Shown here piece by piece: positions 15,579 through 25,240 of a DNA stretch of 52,353 nucleotides (positions within the stretch are counted from its first letter, which is position 1; each line of letters begins with the position of its first letter). Position numbers and translations under genes: made by a program. This DNA is from Aureimonas phyllosphaerae (lineage in GTDB: Bacteria; Pseudomonadota; Alphaproteobacteria; Rhizobiales; Rhizobiaceae). The notes beneath the pieces were generated by a model. The model saw nothing but the letters and a program-made list of their open reading frames with translations, was not told where the DNA came from and did not search any database. Location: assembly GCF_900113065.1 (NCBI RefSeq), contig NZ_FOOA01000023.1, forward strand, positions 1 through 52,353, in the 5' to 3' direction.

Positions 15579-17033
15579 ATGGGACCATCCCCGACCATCG
15601 CCGCCCCGCATCCAGGTTCGATCGATCCCATGCATCAGGACGGGTTGCCTCCCCTTCGCCGCCGACTGGCCTTCGGCACGATCGCCATGGCGCTCTTCGT
15701 TGCCGTGCTCGACGGCACGGTCGCCAATGTCGCGCTACCACCCATCACGCAGGATCTCGGCGTTTCGCCAGTCGAGGCGATCTGGGTGGTCAACGGCTAT
15801 CAGCTGGCGGTCACCGTTCTGCTCCTGCCGCTTGCGCGCCTTGGCGAGATCCTCGGGTATAGACGCGTCTACCTGACGGGCCTCGGCATCTTCACCCTCG
15901 CCTCGCTCGTCTGTGCGCTGTCCCGCTCGCTGGACATGCTGATCGCCGCTCGCGTGCTCCAGGGCATCGGGGCTGCCGGCATCATGAGCGTCAACATCGC
16001 CCTAGTCCGCTTCATCTTCCCGGCTTCGCGGCTGGGACGCGCTGTCGGGCGGGTCGCGATCGTGGTCGGCGTGTCCTCGGCGGCCGGCCCGTCGCTGGCG
16101 GGCGCGATCCTGTCGGTCGCCTCCTGGCCGGCCCTGTTCCTGATCAACGTTCCGGTCGGTCTCCTGGCGCTTCTCGCGGGGTCGCGAACCCTGCCCGACA
16201 CGCCGAAGTCGGGTCAGGCCTTCGATCTCAAGAGTGCCGTGATGAGCGCCCTGACTTTCGGCATGCTGATCTCGGGCGTGAACGGGATCGGCCATTCCGA
16301 AGGCCTCGTGCTTTCGCTCGCGCTGATCGCAGGCGGGCTGATCGTCGGAACCGTGTTCGTGCGCAAGCAGCTGAAGATCGCCGAGCCGATCCTGCCGGTG
16401 GATCTGCTTCGGCGTCCCATCTTCGCCTTGTCCGCCGCCACATCGGTCTGTTCCTTCGGCGCACAGGGCATCGCGTTCGTGTCCCTACCCTTCCTGCTGC
16501 ATGACCAGCTCGGCCGCTCTCCCGCCGAGACCGGGCTGCTGCTGACCCCTTGGCCCATTGCGACGGCGATCGCCGCTGCAATCTCCGGGCGTCTGGCCGA
16601 TCGCTTCAATCCCGGCCGCCTGAGCGCCATCGGTCTGGTGCTGTTCTCCGCCGGCCTCCTGGCTCTCGTGCTCGTTCCATCGACACCGGGCGACGCCGAT
16701 CTCGTCTGGCGGCTGGCGTTGGCGGGTTTCGGCTTCGGTCTCTTCCAGACACCCAACAACAAGATCCTGATCACCAGCGCCCCGCGCGAGCGCAGCGGTG
16801 GGGCGAGCGGCATCCAGTCCACCGCGAGGCTAGTGGGTCAGTCGCTTGGGGTGGCCCTGGTGGCGGTGATGTTCGGCCTCGTACCCAGCCATCCGCTGAC
16901 GTCGGCCCTGCTTCTGGCCGCAGCCCTGGCAGCCGCCGGTATCGTGCCTTCCCTCCTTCGTCGCTACGAGGCGCCGAAGACGGCTCCGTCCGCAAAGACG
17001 CTGCACGCCGAGGAGACGGCGGCCGGCGGCTGA
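15579..17033 (+). CDS. MFS drug transporter, DHA2 (EmrB/QacA) type
   Basis: This membrane protein of up to 484 residues has about fourteen hydrophobic helices. The first helix reads LFVAVLDGTVANVALPPI, the motif of 14-TMS drug:H+ antiporters, followed by VEAIWVVNGYQLAVT. A GxxGxxxGPxxxG-type helix C is seen in GVSSAAGPSLAGAI. ATG 15579 gives 484 residues; ATG 15630 (MHQDGLPPL) is equally possible. No membrane-fusion (EmrA) partner is adjacent. Substrate unknown. Confidence 0.83.
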   Translation: MGPSPTIAAPHPGSIDPMHQDGLPPLRRRLAFGTIAMALFVAVLDGTVANVALPPITQDLGVSPVEAIWVVNGYQLAVTVLLLPLARLGEILGYRRVYLTGLGIFTLASLVCALSRSLDMLIAARVLQGIGAAGIMSVNIALVRFIFPASRLGRAVGRVAIVVGVSSAAGPSLAGAILSVASWPALFLINVPVGLLALLAGSRTLPDTPKSGQAFDLKSAVMSALTFGMLISGVNGIGHSEGLVLSLALIAGGLIVGTVFVRKQLKIAEPILPVDLLRRPIFALSAATSVCSFGAQGIAFVSLPFLLHDQLGRSPAETGLLLTPWPIATAIAAAISGRLADRFNPGRLSAIGLVLFSAGLLALVLVPSTPGDADLVWRLALAGFGFGLFQTPNNKILITSAPRERSGGASGIQSTARLVGQSLGVALVAVMFGLVPSHPLTSALLLAAALAAAGIVPSLLRRYEAPKTAPSAKTLHAEETAAGG

Positions 17034-17102
17034 TCCGCCGTTGGCAATTCCTTATGGCCTCCGGTGGCAGAGCTTGTCGGACGGGACTGCGCGGAGGCCG
17101 CC

Positions 17103-18242
17103 ATGAACATCGCGATCGTCGGCTGCGGGTTCGTCGCCGACTACTACATGACGACGCTTCCCAATCATCCGGACCTGAAGCTCGTCGGTACCTACGATCG
17201 CGACGAGTGGGCGGCCAAGCGGTTCGCGGCCTTCCACGGCACGCCTATCTACCCGACGCTGGAAGATCTTCTGGCTGATCCGACGATCGAGCTGGTCGTC
17301 AACCTCACGAACCCGGCCAGCCATTTCGCGATCTCGAAAGCCTGCCTCGAAGCCGGCCGGCATGTCTATTCCGAGAAACCTTTGGCGATGGAGATCGGCG
17401 AGGCCGAGGAACTCGTCGAACTGGCAAGAGCCAGGAGTCTGCAGATCGCCTCCGCGCCCTGCTCGGTGCTGGGCGAAGCCGCGCAGACTGCCCGGCGCAC
17501 CATCGAGGACGGCACGGTCGGCGACGTCCGTCTGGTCTACGCCGAGATGGAGGACTCGATGGTCTTCCGCGAGAACTACCGGACCTGGCGAAGCCTGTCG
17601 GGTGCGCCGTGGCCGGCCGAGGACGAGTTCGCCGTCGGCTGCACACTCGAGCACGCCGGCTACTATCTCACCTGGCTTTGCGAGTTCTTCGGGCCCGTGG
17701 AGGAGATGACGGCGTTTTCCGCCAAGCTGTTCCCCGACAAGGGCACGCAGCAATCGCCGGACGAGATCGCGAACGACTTCTCGGTTGCCTGTCTTCGATT
17801 TCGCTCCGGCGTCGTCGCGCGGCTCACCTGCGGCCTGGCCGCCCCAAGCGACCGGTCGATGCACATCGTCGGCACCGGCGGCGTCCTTTCGGTGACGGAC
17901 GGCTGGAACGCGCGCTCGTCCCTCTACCTGCGCGATCCCGCCGGCCACTGGCGGCCGCGCGCCGGCATCTTCGGCAAGGTACTGCGGCGGCTGGAACGCG
18001 GGCGACCGATCAAGCACTGGTTCGGGCGCCGGCTCAGCGTGCCGCGCAGCGGCGCCGTGGTGCCGGAAACCTCGTCGCGCATGGACTTCATGCGTGGGCC
18101 CGCACTGATGGCGCAGGCGATCCGAAGCGGCACGCGCCCACCGCTGGCCGACGCCTTCGCGCTTCACGTCACGGAGCTGTCGATCGTGGCGCAGGACACG
18201 AAGGGCTATCCGATGCCGTATCGGCCCCGCTCTACCTTCTGA
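17103..18242 (+). CDS. Gfo/Idh/MocA-family oxidoreductase
   Basis: The 379-residue protein has an N-terminal Rossmann fold (NIAIVGCGFVADYYMTTL, residues 2-19) and the EKPLAMEIGEAEELV block carrying the conserved Lys of the family, then the alpha/beta dimerisation domain. GGAGG lies six bases before ATG 17103; a 13-codon extension is less likely. The family oxidises or reduces sugars and polyols with NAD(P). The C-terminal part contains an unusual basic insertion around LRRLERGRPIKHWFGRR. It stands alone and its substrate cannot be predicted. Confidence 0.82.
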   Translation: MNIAIVGCGFVADYYMTTLPNHPDLKLVGTYDRDEWAAKRFAAFHGTPIYPTLEDLLADPTIELVVNLTNPASHFAISKACLEAGRHVYSEKPLAMEIGEAEELVELARARSLQIASAPCSVLGEAAQTARRTIEDGTVGDVRLVYAEMEDSMVFRENYRTWRSLSGAPWPAEDEFAVGCTLEHAGYYLTWLCEFFGPVEEMTAFSAKLFPDKGTQQSPDEIANDFSVACLRFRSGVVARLTCGLAAPSDRSMHIVGTGGVLSVTDGWNARSSLYLRDPAGHWRPRAGIFGKVLRRLERGRPIKHWFGRRLSVPRSGAVVPETSSRMDFMRGPALMAQAIRSGTRPPLADAFALHVTELSIVAQDTKGYPMPYRPRSTF

Positions 18243-18338
18243 CGCGCCTTCGTTCCGCCCGAAGGGCTTGCGCAGGTCGACATTGCGGCTAGGTTCGCTC
18301 CCACGCGTCGACGGCGAGCCCGTCCAGAACGGACCATC

Positions 18339-19112
18339 ATGCAGAGCACGTCACGCCCCATCGCGATCCTCGCCAGCGACTCGCCCGAGGCCACGGAGGC
18401 CGCCGAGCGTCTCGCCGCACTCTACCGAACCGTCGAGCCGGAGGACGCAGAGGTCATCGTCGCGCTCGGTGGCGACGGCTTCATGCTGCAGGTGCTCCAC
18501 CGCTTCATGGATACCGGCAAGCCGATCTACGGGATGAACAAGGGCACCGTCGGCTTCCTGATGAACGAGTTCCGGGAGGACGGCCTCTCTGAACGTCTCG
18601 ATCGCGCCAGCGAGACGGTGATCCATCCCTTGGAGATGACCGCCGTCGACGGTGATGGCCTCCCCCACTCGGCGCTGGCGATCAACGAGGTGGCCCTCTT
18701 CCGTCAGTCCTATCAGGCGGCGCGGCTGAAGATCAGTATCGACGGCAAGACGCGCCTCGAAGAGCTCGTCTGCGACGGCGTGCTCGTCGCGACGCCCACG
18801 GGCTCGACCGCCTACAATCTGTCGGCTCAGGGACCCATCCTGCCGATCAGCGCGCCGCTCCTCGCACTGACCCCCGTCAGCGCGTTTCGGCCGCGGCGGT
18901 GGCGCGGAGCGCTCCTGTCGCGGCATCAGGTCGTCGATGTCGAAGTGCTGGAAGCGCAGAAGCGGCCCGTCAACGCGGTGGCCGATCATCGCGAGGTCAA
19001 GTCGGTCCAGTCGATCCGCATCCGCGAATCGGCGAACCTGCGAAGCCTCACCCTGTTCGATGCCGAGCATTCGTGGGACGAGCGGATCCTCGCCGAACAG
19101 TTCCGCTACTGA
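18339..19112 (+). CDS. nadK: NAD kinase
   Basis: The 257-residue protein has the GGDG motif (44-47), [18 protein letters not shown] and the [16 protein letters not shown] block, which form the NAD and ATP sites. It phosphorylates NAD to NADP. The length fits the short bacterial form. The 96 bases upstream hold no clear promoter. It is convergent with the DUF2336 gene, with two bases between stop codons. Confidence 0.92.
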   Translation: MQSTSRPIAILASDSPEATEAAERLAALYRTVEPEDAEVIVALGGDGFMLQVLHRFMDTGKPIYGMNKGTVGFLMNEFREDGLSERLDRASETVIHPLEMTAVDGDGLPHSALAINEVALFRQSYQAARLKISIDGKTRLEELVCDGVLVATPTGSTAYNLSAQGPILPISAPLLALTPVSAFRPRRWRGALLSRHQVVDVEVLEAQKRPVNAVADHREVKSVQSIRIRESANLRSLTLFDAEHSWDERILAEQFRY

Positions 19113-19114
19113 TC

Positions 19115-20290
19115 TCAGGCCGCGAGATAGCGCTCGGCCCGACGCCGCGCCGCGCCCTGCTGCACCTCGCAGGACATGCGATGCAGAAGGCGGCCGAGCT
19201 CTTCGCCTTCGCCCGCGCGCTCGGTCTTGCGGAAGGCGATCGTCACGCGGTCCATCACGGTGGACGCAACGTCGGCGGAATCGAACCGGTCGTCGGCCGC
19301 CATGTCCTTCCAGACACGCACCGCCGACAGGAGGAGCGGCACCACGGTCTTCGGCAGTCCGGCGGCTGAAGCGAGCGCGGCAAAGGCGGGCTCTCTCGCT
19401 TCGGCGATGATCGACCGGACGCGCGCCTCCGGCAGATTGGTCAGTCGGGCGAGGGATGCAGCGAAGAGGTCGATCCGCCCCATGCAGACCGCGCGCACGA
19501 GCACGGCGGCGTTGAGCTGGCTCGTTCCGCGCAACTGCTCGACGAAGGCCGTCATTTCGTCGGCCTTGATCGTATCGATCAGCGACGCCGTCGCCTGCTC
19601 CTGAACTTCCTCGCGCAGCCGCGACGCTCGCGACAGCCCGACGACGTTGGCGACGAGCGGCGACGAGCAGAGCGCGTCGCCAAGCTGGGACAGCAGCGCA
19701 TGGCGCGGCCCAGCCGGCAGGTCGCTTCGCTGGAGGAGCGCGTAGCGGAGCTCACCGACGTCGGCCGCCATGTCGACAAGACGCGTCATCGCCGCCTCGT
19801 CGAGAGTCGCGCCCTGGTTCCTTGCAAGTTCGAGGCACGCCACTGGCTCGCCGACCGAGACGATCACGCCCGCCACGCCGACCGACACGTCCGCGCGCCG
19901 CGCGATGGCGACGCCAAGCCCCAACCGCCCCGCCCGCACGAGTTCGCAGAGATCGTCGTCGGTCAGCATCGGCGACAGGAGGACCACCGGCAGCGCCACG
20001 TCGTCGATGTCGGTCGAAAGCATACGGACGAGCTGGCGCGACACCGTCGAGGCATCCGCGATGCCGTCCGCGATGGCACGGCGCACACGCGGTGACGCGT
20101 CCTCCGCTGCGATCACCAGTGCCGCTTCCGCCTCGCGAAGGTCGTTTGGCAGGAACTTCCGGTTCACCACCGCGTCCGCAAGCATTTCCACGGCTGCGCA
20201 GCGTTCGGCAGCCGTCGCGGTTTCGCACCAGAAGACGAATTGCTGTGCCAGCATGGACCCAAGACTCGCATCATATTCGATGCGGGCCAT
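19115..20290 (-). CDS. DUF2336 domain protein
   Basis: The 391-residue, almost wholly helical protein resembles the alphaproteobacterial DUF2336 family. It has an N-terminal segment with FVFWCETATAAERCAAVEML and a repeating two-helix pattern like HEAT repeats (SPRVRRAIADGIADAS, VVLLSPMLTDDDLCELVR). The ATG at 20290 has GAAGG just upstream; a TTG four codons earlier is the alternative. Function is unknown, although distant members have been linked to cell-cycle or motility control. The short gap to the reductase gene upstream suggests it could be read from the same transcript. Confidence 0.72.
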   Translation of the reverse strand: MARIEYDASLGSMLAQQFVFWCETATAAERCAAVEMLADAVVNRKFLPNDLREAEAALVIAAEDASPRVRRAIADGIADASTVSRQLVRMLSTDIDDVALPVVLLSPMLTDDDLCELVRAGRLGLGVAIARRADVSVGVAGVIVSVGEPVACLELARNQGATLDEAAMTRLVDMAADVGELRYALLQRSDLPAGPRHALLSQLGDALCSSPLVANVVGLSRASRLREEVQEQATASLIDTIKADEMTAFVEQLRGTSQLNAAVLVRAVCMGRIDLFAASLARLTNLPEARVRSIIAEAREPAFAALASAAGLPKTVVPLLLSAVRVWKDMAADDRFDSADVASTVMDRVTIAFRKTERAGEGEELGRLLHRMSCEVQQGAARRRAERYLAA

Positions 20291-20341
20291 GGTGACCTTC
20301 AAAGCTTTAAGAAAGCGTTCACCACGCTCGCTCGCAGTTGC

Positions 20342-20965
20342 TTAACCCTGCGGGACCGCGTCCGCTCGCGTCGGACGCCGAAGCTCGAAGGCGTCGTCGG
20401 TCGAGGCGAAGTCGAGATAGCCGAGGCGCGACAGAGGCCGGGCGAGATCGAGCGCGATCCGCCCGTCCCGCAGGATGCGTTCGTCGATGTGAATCCCGAC
20501 GACCTGACCGATCACCATCACCGCGTCGCTGTCGTTGCCGTCGAGCCCGACCGGTCGGAACCACTGGGTCAGTCGGCATTCCAGCGCGGCGGGCGCTTCG
20601 GCGACGCGCGGCGCGGCGACGAGCCGGCAGGGCGCCTCGGTCAAACCCGTCAAGGCGAACTCGCTGACGCCCGCTTCGGCCGGCGCGGACGATCGGTTGA
20701 CCTGTTCGGCGAGATCGCGCGTGGCGAGGTTGACGACGAACTCGCCGGTCGCGATCGCATGGCTCGCCGAATGCTTCATGCCGGTCGACGAGAACATGAC
20801 GAGCTTCGGCTTGTCGGACAGGGCATTGAAGAAGCTGTAGGGCGCAAGATTGGTCGTGCCGTCCGGGGCGCGCGTCGAGATCCAGCCGATTGGGCGCGGC
20901 GCGACGATCGCCTTGAACGGGTCGTGCGGAAGACCGTGGTCGTTGGTGGCGGTTTCGTAGAACAT
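20342..20965 (-). CDS. Flavin reductase-like protein, FMN-binding split barrel
   Basis: The 207-residue product contains YKAIVAPRPIGWIST-like sequence (FKAIVAPRPIGWISTRAPDG, 17-36) and NLAPYSFFNALSDKPKLVMF, the FMN-binding strands of the flavin reductase-like domain. ATG 20965 shares one base with the stop of the upstream nitroreductase gene (TGATG), so translation is coupled. It may supply reduced flavin or itself act as an FMN oxidoreductase in concert with the nitroreductase. Confidence 0.82.
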   Translation of the reverse strand: MFYETATNDHGLPHDPFKAIVAPRPIGWISTRAPDGTTNLAPYSFFNALSDKPKLVMFSSTGMKHSASHAIATGEFVVNLATRDLAEQVNRSSAPAEAGVSEFALTGLTEAPCRLVAAPRVAEAPAALECRLTQWFRPVGLDGNDSDAVMVIGQVVGIHIDERILRDGRIALDLARPLSRLGYLDFASTDDAFELRRPTRADAVPQG

Positions 20966-21546
20966 CAGGCGACCACCGGCATCGGAGCATCGGACACCAC
21001 AGCCGACAGGTCCGGCCTCGGACGGTCGCTCGGCACCTCGGACGGCGTGCCGACATAGACGAAGCCGACGACCTTCTCCTCCGCCGCGACGCCCATCAGC
21101 CGTTTGGCCTCCTCGTCGTAGGCGACCCATTCGGTGATCCAGTTCGCGGCGAAGCCGCGGGCGTGCGCGGCGTGGATGAGGTTCATGGTCGCGGCGCCGG
21201 CCGAGAGGACCTGCTCCCATTCCGGAATCTTGAAGTGAGGCTTGGCGGTGGAAACGACGCCGATCACGAGCGGCGCCCGCGTGAAACGTGCTTCCTCGTA
21301 GGCGCGCCGCGCTTCGCTCAGAGGTCCTTCGCGCGTCTCCGCAAGGTCCGCCAAGGCCTTTCCGAGCGCCGGGGCCGCCACCCCTCTGAAAAGAATGAAG
21401 CGCCAGGGCGCCAGCTTTCCATGGTCTGGCACGCGCGACGCGGCGGTCAGAATTTCGTTGAGCTCCGCCTCGGAGGGACCGGGTTCCCGGAGCGCTGGAA
21501 TGGAGACCGAGCGGCGCGTGGCCAGCAGTGTCTTGGCGTCGATCAT
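20965..21546 (-). CDS. Nitroreductase-family protein
   Basis: The 193-residue protein begins MIDAKTLLATRRSVSIPALR, with the Arg-Arg-Ser pair that contacts FMN, then SRVPDHGKLAPWRFILF and AATMNLIHAAHARGFAANWI. The fold is that of single-domain YdjA-like nitroreductases, which work as FMN-containing homodimers using NAD(P)H. ATG 21546 is chosen because upstream in-frame sequence is atypical. It is overlapped by the flavin reductase-like gene. Physiological substrate unknown. Confidence 0.83.
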   Translation of the reverse strand: MIDAKTLLATRRSVSIPALREPGPSEAELNEILTAASRVPDHGKLAPWRFILFRGVAAPALGKALADLAETREGPLSEARRAYEEARFTRAPLVIGVVSTAKPHFKIPEWEQVLSAGAATMNLIHAAHARGFAANWITEWVAYDEEAKRLMGVAAEEKVVGFVYVGTPSEVPSDRPRPDLSAVVSDAPMPVVA

Positions 21547-21701
21547 CGAACGAATCCTCGTGAAGCCTGGACGTGGTGCTATCCGAGATCGGGACGCCGG
21601 CCAACCGGACCACTTGCCGCCGTCTTGCGAACCTGCCTTGAAATGACCGGAGAGATGGCCTTGAACAGGCATCCAAGTGGCAGGCCTATGGAGGTTGAAG
21701 G

Positions 21702-22811
21702 TTGATCAAGCGCGCATCCGGCATCGCCTTGTCCCTCGCCGCTCTCCTCGCCCCACAGGGACCGGCCGGCGCGCAGGACGCCCCTCCGGGTCCGGGCGGG
21801 CCCGATCAGCCCGGCGCCTATGCCTCTCCCTCCGCCATTCCGCAGGATGTGCGCAGCCGCGATATCGGCGTCCCGCCGTCGGTCGGATTGCGCAAGCTCG
21901 AGCCGATCGCCCTGCCCGAACGTCCGGATGCCGGCCTCGGCACCAGTCTTGAACTGCCCAATCTCCCCGCCTTCGCACCCCAGCCCCCGCCGCAGCTCGA
22001 CATCGTGCGTCCGAAGAAGAGCCTGCGCCTCAAGGCGACGCTTGGGAAGAACGGCCCGGAGATCCCGTCCGACCTCGTCTGGCGGCTGTTCGCCCCGGTG
22101 CCGGGACCCGATGGCAAGCTGCCGGTCGTCGCCATGGCAAAGGGCTCGCAGGCCGTGTTCGACGTGCCCGCCGGCAACTATCTCCTGCATGTCGGGTTCG
22201 GGCGCGCAGGCGTGACGAAGCGCGTCGATTTCTCGGGCGAGGAAACGCACGAAACGGTGGCGCTCGACGCAGGCGGGCTGCGGCTGCACGCGGAAATCCT
22301 TGACGGCGGAAAGCTGCCGGACGACAAGTTGACCTTCGATGTCTATTCGGGCGGGGGCGACGGCCGCGAGCGCCGGCTCCTCGCGCCGGGCGTCGGCCCC
22401 GGCAGCGTCCTGCGACTGAACGCCGGGGATTACCACGTGATCTCGCGCTACGGTTCGGTGAACGCCGTGGCGCGCGCCGACATCCGCGTGGAGGCGGGCA
22501 AGATCACCGACGCGACGCTGCATCACCGCGCGGCCGAAGTGACGATGAAGCTGGTGCGCGAGAAGGGTGGCGAGGCCTTGGCCGACACGGCGTGGTCGGT
22601 CACCTCGGACCAGGGCGACATCATCCGCGAGAGCGTCGGCGCCTTTGCGTCGATGGTGCTGACGGAAGGCGATTACGTGCTCGTCGCCCGCAACAAGGAC
22701 CGCATCTTCCAGCGCCAGATCGCCGTGCATCCTGGAGAGAACGAGGAGGTCGAGGTCCTGACCAGCGACCTCGTCGATCCCAACAGTCCGGAAGTCGGCA
22801 CCGGCGACTAG
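21702..22811 (+). CDS. Secreted protein of unknown function
   Basis: The 369-residue precursor starts at TTG 21702, seven bases after GGAGG. It has a signal peptide (residues 1 to about 25, ending GPAGAQ), a Pro/Gly-rich linker (APPGPGGPDQPGAYA), and then a mostly beta region with repeated carboxypeptidase-regulatory or Ig-like modules: VWRLFAPVPGPDGKLPVV, FDVPAGNYLLHVGFGRAGV, LRLNAGDYHVISRYGSVNA and LTEGDYVLVARNK. The GNYLLHV/GDYHVIS/GDYVLVA strands recur at about 100-residue spacing. This suggests three tandem beta-sandwich domains exported to the periplasm or surface. No named family is recognised. It is convergent with thrS. Confidence 0.65.
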   Translation: MIKRASGIALSLAALLAPQGPAGAQDAPPGPGGPDQPGAYASPSAIPQDVRSRDIGVPPSVGLRKLEPIALPERPDAGLGTSLELPNLPAFAPQPPPQLDIVRPKKSLRLKATLGKNGPEIPSDLVWRLFAPVPGPDGKLPVVAMAKGSQAVFDVPAGNYLLHVGFGRAGVTKRVDFSGEETHETVALDAGGLRLHAEILDGGKLPDDKLTFDVYSGGGDGRERRLLAPGVGPGSVLRLNAGDYHVISRYGSVNAVARADIRVEAGKITDATLHHRAAEVTMKLVREKGGEALADTAWSVTSDQGDIIRESVGAFASMVLTEGDYVLVARNKDRIFQRQIAVHPGENEEVEVLTSDLVDPNSPEVGTGD

Positions 22812-22845
22812 GGAAGCCCCCAGCCGCCGGCAGAATCGGCTGACG

Positions 22846-24810
22846 TCAGGCGGCCGCGCGCGGGAGAAGGTCCGGCGCGACGGCTTCGTCGCGAAGGAGC
22901 GTCAGCGCGTCGGCAAGGCTCATCGCCTCCTGGTCGCGCGAGCCGAGGCGGCGAAGGTTCACCGAGCGCTCCTCGGCCTCGCGCTTGCCGCAGACGAGGA
23001 TCACCGGGACCTTGGCGAGCGAATGCTCGCGGACCTTGTAGTTGATCTTCTCGTTGCGCACGTCGATGTCGACACGCATCCCGGCAGCCTTCAGCTCCTC
23101 GGCGACCGAGCGGGCGTAATCGTCCGCCTCCGACGTGATCGTCGCGACGACGACCTGCGTCGGCGCGAGCCAGAGCGGGAAGTGGCCCGCGAAGTTCTCG
23201 ATCAGTATGCCGAGGAAGCGCTCCAGCGAGCCGCAGATGGCGCGGTGGATCATCACCGGCGGCACCTTGTCGGAGTTGCTGTCGATGTAGAACGCGCCGA
23301 ACCGCTCGGGTAGGTTGAAGTCGACCTGCGTCGTGCCGCACTGCCATTCGCGACCGATCGCGTCCTTCAGCGTGTACTCGAACTTCGGCCCATAGAAGGC
23401 GCCCTCGCCCTCGTTGATGCCAGTCTTGATCCGCCCGCCGGACTGCGCCTCGATCGTCTTCAGGACATCGCGCATGACGCTTTCCGCGCGGTCCCACATC
23501 TCGTCTGTGCCGACACGCTTCTCCGGCCGCGTCGAGAGCTTGACCACGATCTCCTCGAAACCGAAGTCGCGATAGACCGAGAGGATCAGATCGTTGATCT
23601 TCAGGCACTCGGCTTCCATTTGCTCGTCGGTGCAGAAGATGTGGGCGTCGTCCTGCGTGAAGCCACGCACCCGCATCAGCCCGTGCATGGCGCCCGACGG
23701 CTCGTAGCGATGCACCGTGCCGAACTCGGCATAACGGATCGGCAGTTCGCGATACGACTTCAGGCCGTGCTTGAAGATCATCACATGGCCGGGGCAGTTC
23801 ATCGGCTTCAGCGCGAAGACGCGCTTGTCCTCCGCCTCGTCGCCGGCCGACTGCACCTGGAACATGTTCTCGCGGTACCAGCCCCAGTGGCCGGAGGTCT
23901 CCCACAGCGACTTGTCGAGCACCTGCGGCGCATTCACTTCGGCGTAGTCGCCCTTCAGGCGACGGCGCATGTAGGCGACGAGGTCCTGGAACAGCGACCA
24001 GCCCTTGGGGTGCCAGAACACGACGCCCGGCCCCTCTTCCTGAAAGTGGAAGAGGTCCATCTCGCGGCCGAGCCGTCGATGGTCGCGCTTCTCGGCTTCC
24101 TCCAGCATGTGGAGATAAGATTTCAGCTGCTCGGGCGTCGCCCAGGCCGTGCCGTAGATGCGCGTCAGCATCGGGTTGTTACTGTCGCCGCGCCAGTAGG
24201 CGCCCGCGACCTTCATCAGCTTGAACGCCTCGCCGATCTGGCCGGTCGAGGCCATATGCGGGCCGCGGCAGAGGTCGAACCACTCGCCCTGACGATAGAT
24301 CTTGAGGTCCTGACCTTCCGGGATCGCGTCGACCAGCTGGACCTTGTAGGTCTCGCCCTTCTCGCCGAACACGCGGCGCGCTTCCTCGCGCGACCAGACT
24401 TCCTTGGTGAAGGGCGCGTTGCGGCGGATGATCTCCGCCATCTTCTTCTCGATCACCGGCAGGTCGTCCGGCGTGAACGGCGTGTCCTTGGCGAAGTCGT
24501 AGTAGAAGCCGTTCTCGATCACCGGGCCGATCGTCACCTGCGTGCCCGGCCAGATTTCCTGAACCGCCTCGGCCAGCACGTGAGCCGTGTCGTGGCGGAT
24601 GAGTTCGAGCGCCCGCGGATCGTCGCGCGTCAGGATCTCCAGCCTGCCGGCGCGTCCGACCGGGTCGGACAGGTCGCGGACCTCGCCGTCCAGCGCGTAG
24701 GCGATCGCCTTCTTGGCCAGCGACTTCGAAATGCCGGCGGCGATGTCAGCGCCTGTGGCGGAGGGCTCATAGGAGCGGACGGACTGGTCGGGGAAGGTCA
24801 GGTCGATCAT
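22846..24810 (-). CDS. thrS: Threonyl-tRNA synthetase
   Basis: The 654-residue enzyme has a TGS domain (about 1-62), the editing domain with [10 protein letters not shown] (HxxxH) and a later CDxxH-type CRGPH (with the zinc/editing Cys), a class II catalytic core ([10 protein letters not shown] carrying the zinc Cys, [16 protein letters not shown] motif 2) and the anticodon-binding domain ([17 protein letters not shown]). The order and length match bacterial ThrRS. It is downstream of yidD by 133 bases. No T-box is expected in this group and none was seen. Confidence 0.95.
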   Translation of the reverse strand: MIDLTFPDQSVRSYEPSATGADIAAGISKSLAKKAIAYALDGEVRDLSDPVGRAGRLEILTRDDPRALELIRHDTAHVLAEAVQEIWPGTQVTIGPVIENGFYYDFAKDTPFTPDDLPVIEKKMAEIIRRNAPFTKEVWSREEARRVFGEKGETYKVQLVDAIPEGQDLKIYRQGEWFDLCRGPHMASTGQIGEAFKLMKVAGAYWRGDSNNPMLTRIYGTAWATPEQLKSYLHMLEEAEKRDHRRLGREMDLFHFQEEGPGVVFWHPKGWSLFQDLVAYMRRRLKGDYAEVNAPQVLDKSLWETSGHWGWYRENMFQVQSAGDEAEDKRVFALKPMNCPGHVMIFKHGLKSYRELPIRYAEFGTVHRYEPSGAMHGLMRVRGFTQDDAHIFCTDEQMEAECLKINDLILSVYRDFGFEEIVVKLSTRPEKRVGTDEMWDRAESVMRDVLKTIEAQSGGRIKTGINEGEGAFYGPKFEYTLKDAIGREWQCGTTQVDFNLPERFGAFYIDSNSDKVPPVMIHRAICGSLERFLGILIENFAGHFPLWLAPTQVVVATITSEADDYARSVAEELKAAGMRVDIDVRNEKINYKVREHSLAKVPVILVCGKREAEERSVNLRRLGSRDQEAMSLADALTLLRDEAVAPDLLPRAAA

Positions 24811-24943
24811 GGCAGTGTCCTCGGATGCTCACCCCCGCCAACGATTGCGGGAAAGCTGGATCGATGGGGGCGCCCGGCCCCTCGCGAAGTCGCGACTTCT
24901 ATCACCGCCCGCCACCGGCGCAAGCGCGCGGAAACCGACGAGG

Positions 24944-25240
24944 TCAGCGTCCCGCAGGCTTGTCGTCGCCCGGCACCGGGTCGAGCCCGCCCGATCCGAA
25001 CGGTCCGCAGCGGCCGACCCGCCGAGCCGCCAGCCAGCCGCCCCGCCACAGGCCATGGCGCGCGACAGCCTCGTAGGCGTATTCGGAACAGGTCGGGATA
25101 TGCCGGCAATGCCCGCCGACGAGGGGCGAGAACGTCACTTGATAAAGGCGAACGAGGCCAACGCCGAGAAGGCGGCCGGGCGTCCGCCGCCAGGGCCCCT
25201 TATAATTACGAGAAAGGCCGCGATGCCGCTCGCCGCTCAA
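24944..25240 (-). CDS. yidD: Membrane protein insertion efficiency factor YidD
   Basis: The 98-residue product has the diagnostic core [20 protein letters not shown] and [20 protein letters not shown], with conserved Cys residues and an [14 protein letters not shown] end. YidD assists YidC in inserting membrane proteins. The start is a TTG at 25240 that overlaps the stop of the IscU-like gene (TTGA), implying coupled translation. Here yidD is separated from rnpA/yidC and sits between the Fe-S scaffold gene and thrS, as in several alphaproteobacteria. Confidence 0.88.
   Translation of the reverse strand: MSGERHRGLSRNYKGPWRRTPGRLLGVGLVRLYQVTFSPLVGGHCRHIPTCSEYAYEAVARHGLWRGGWLAARRVGRCGPFGSGGLDPVPGDDKPAGR

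Noticed and set aside
20303-20341. CtrA-type site (TTAA-N7-TTAA) before the DUF2336 gene
   Set aside because: Only one TTAA half plus TTCA at the right distance is present; TTAA sites at 30200-30300 also have the wrong spacing.
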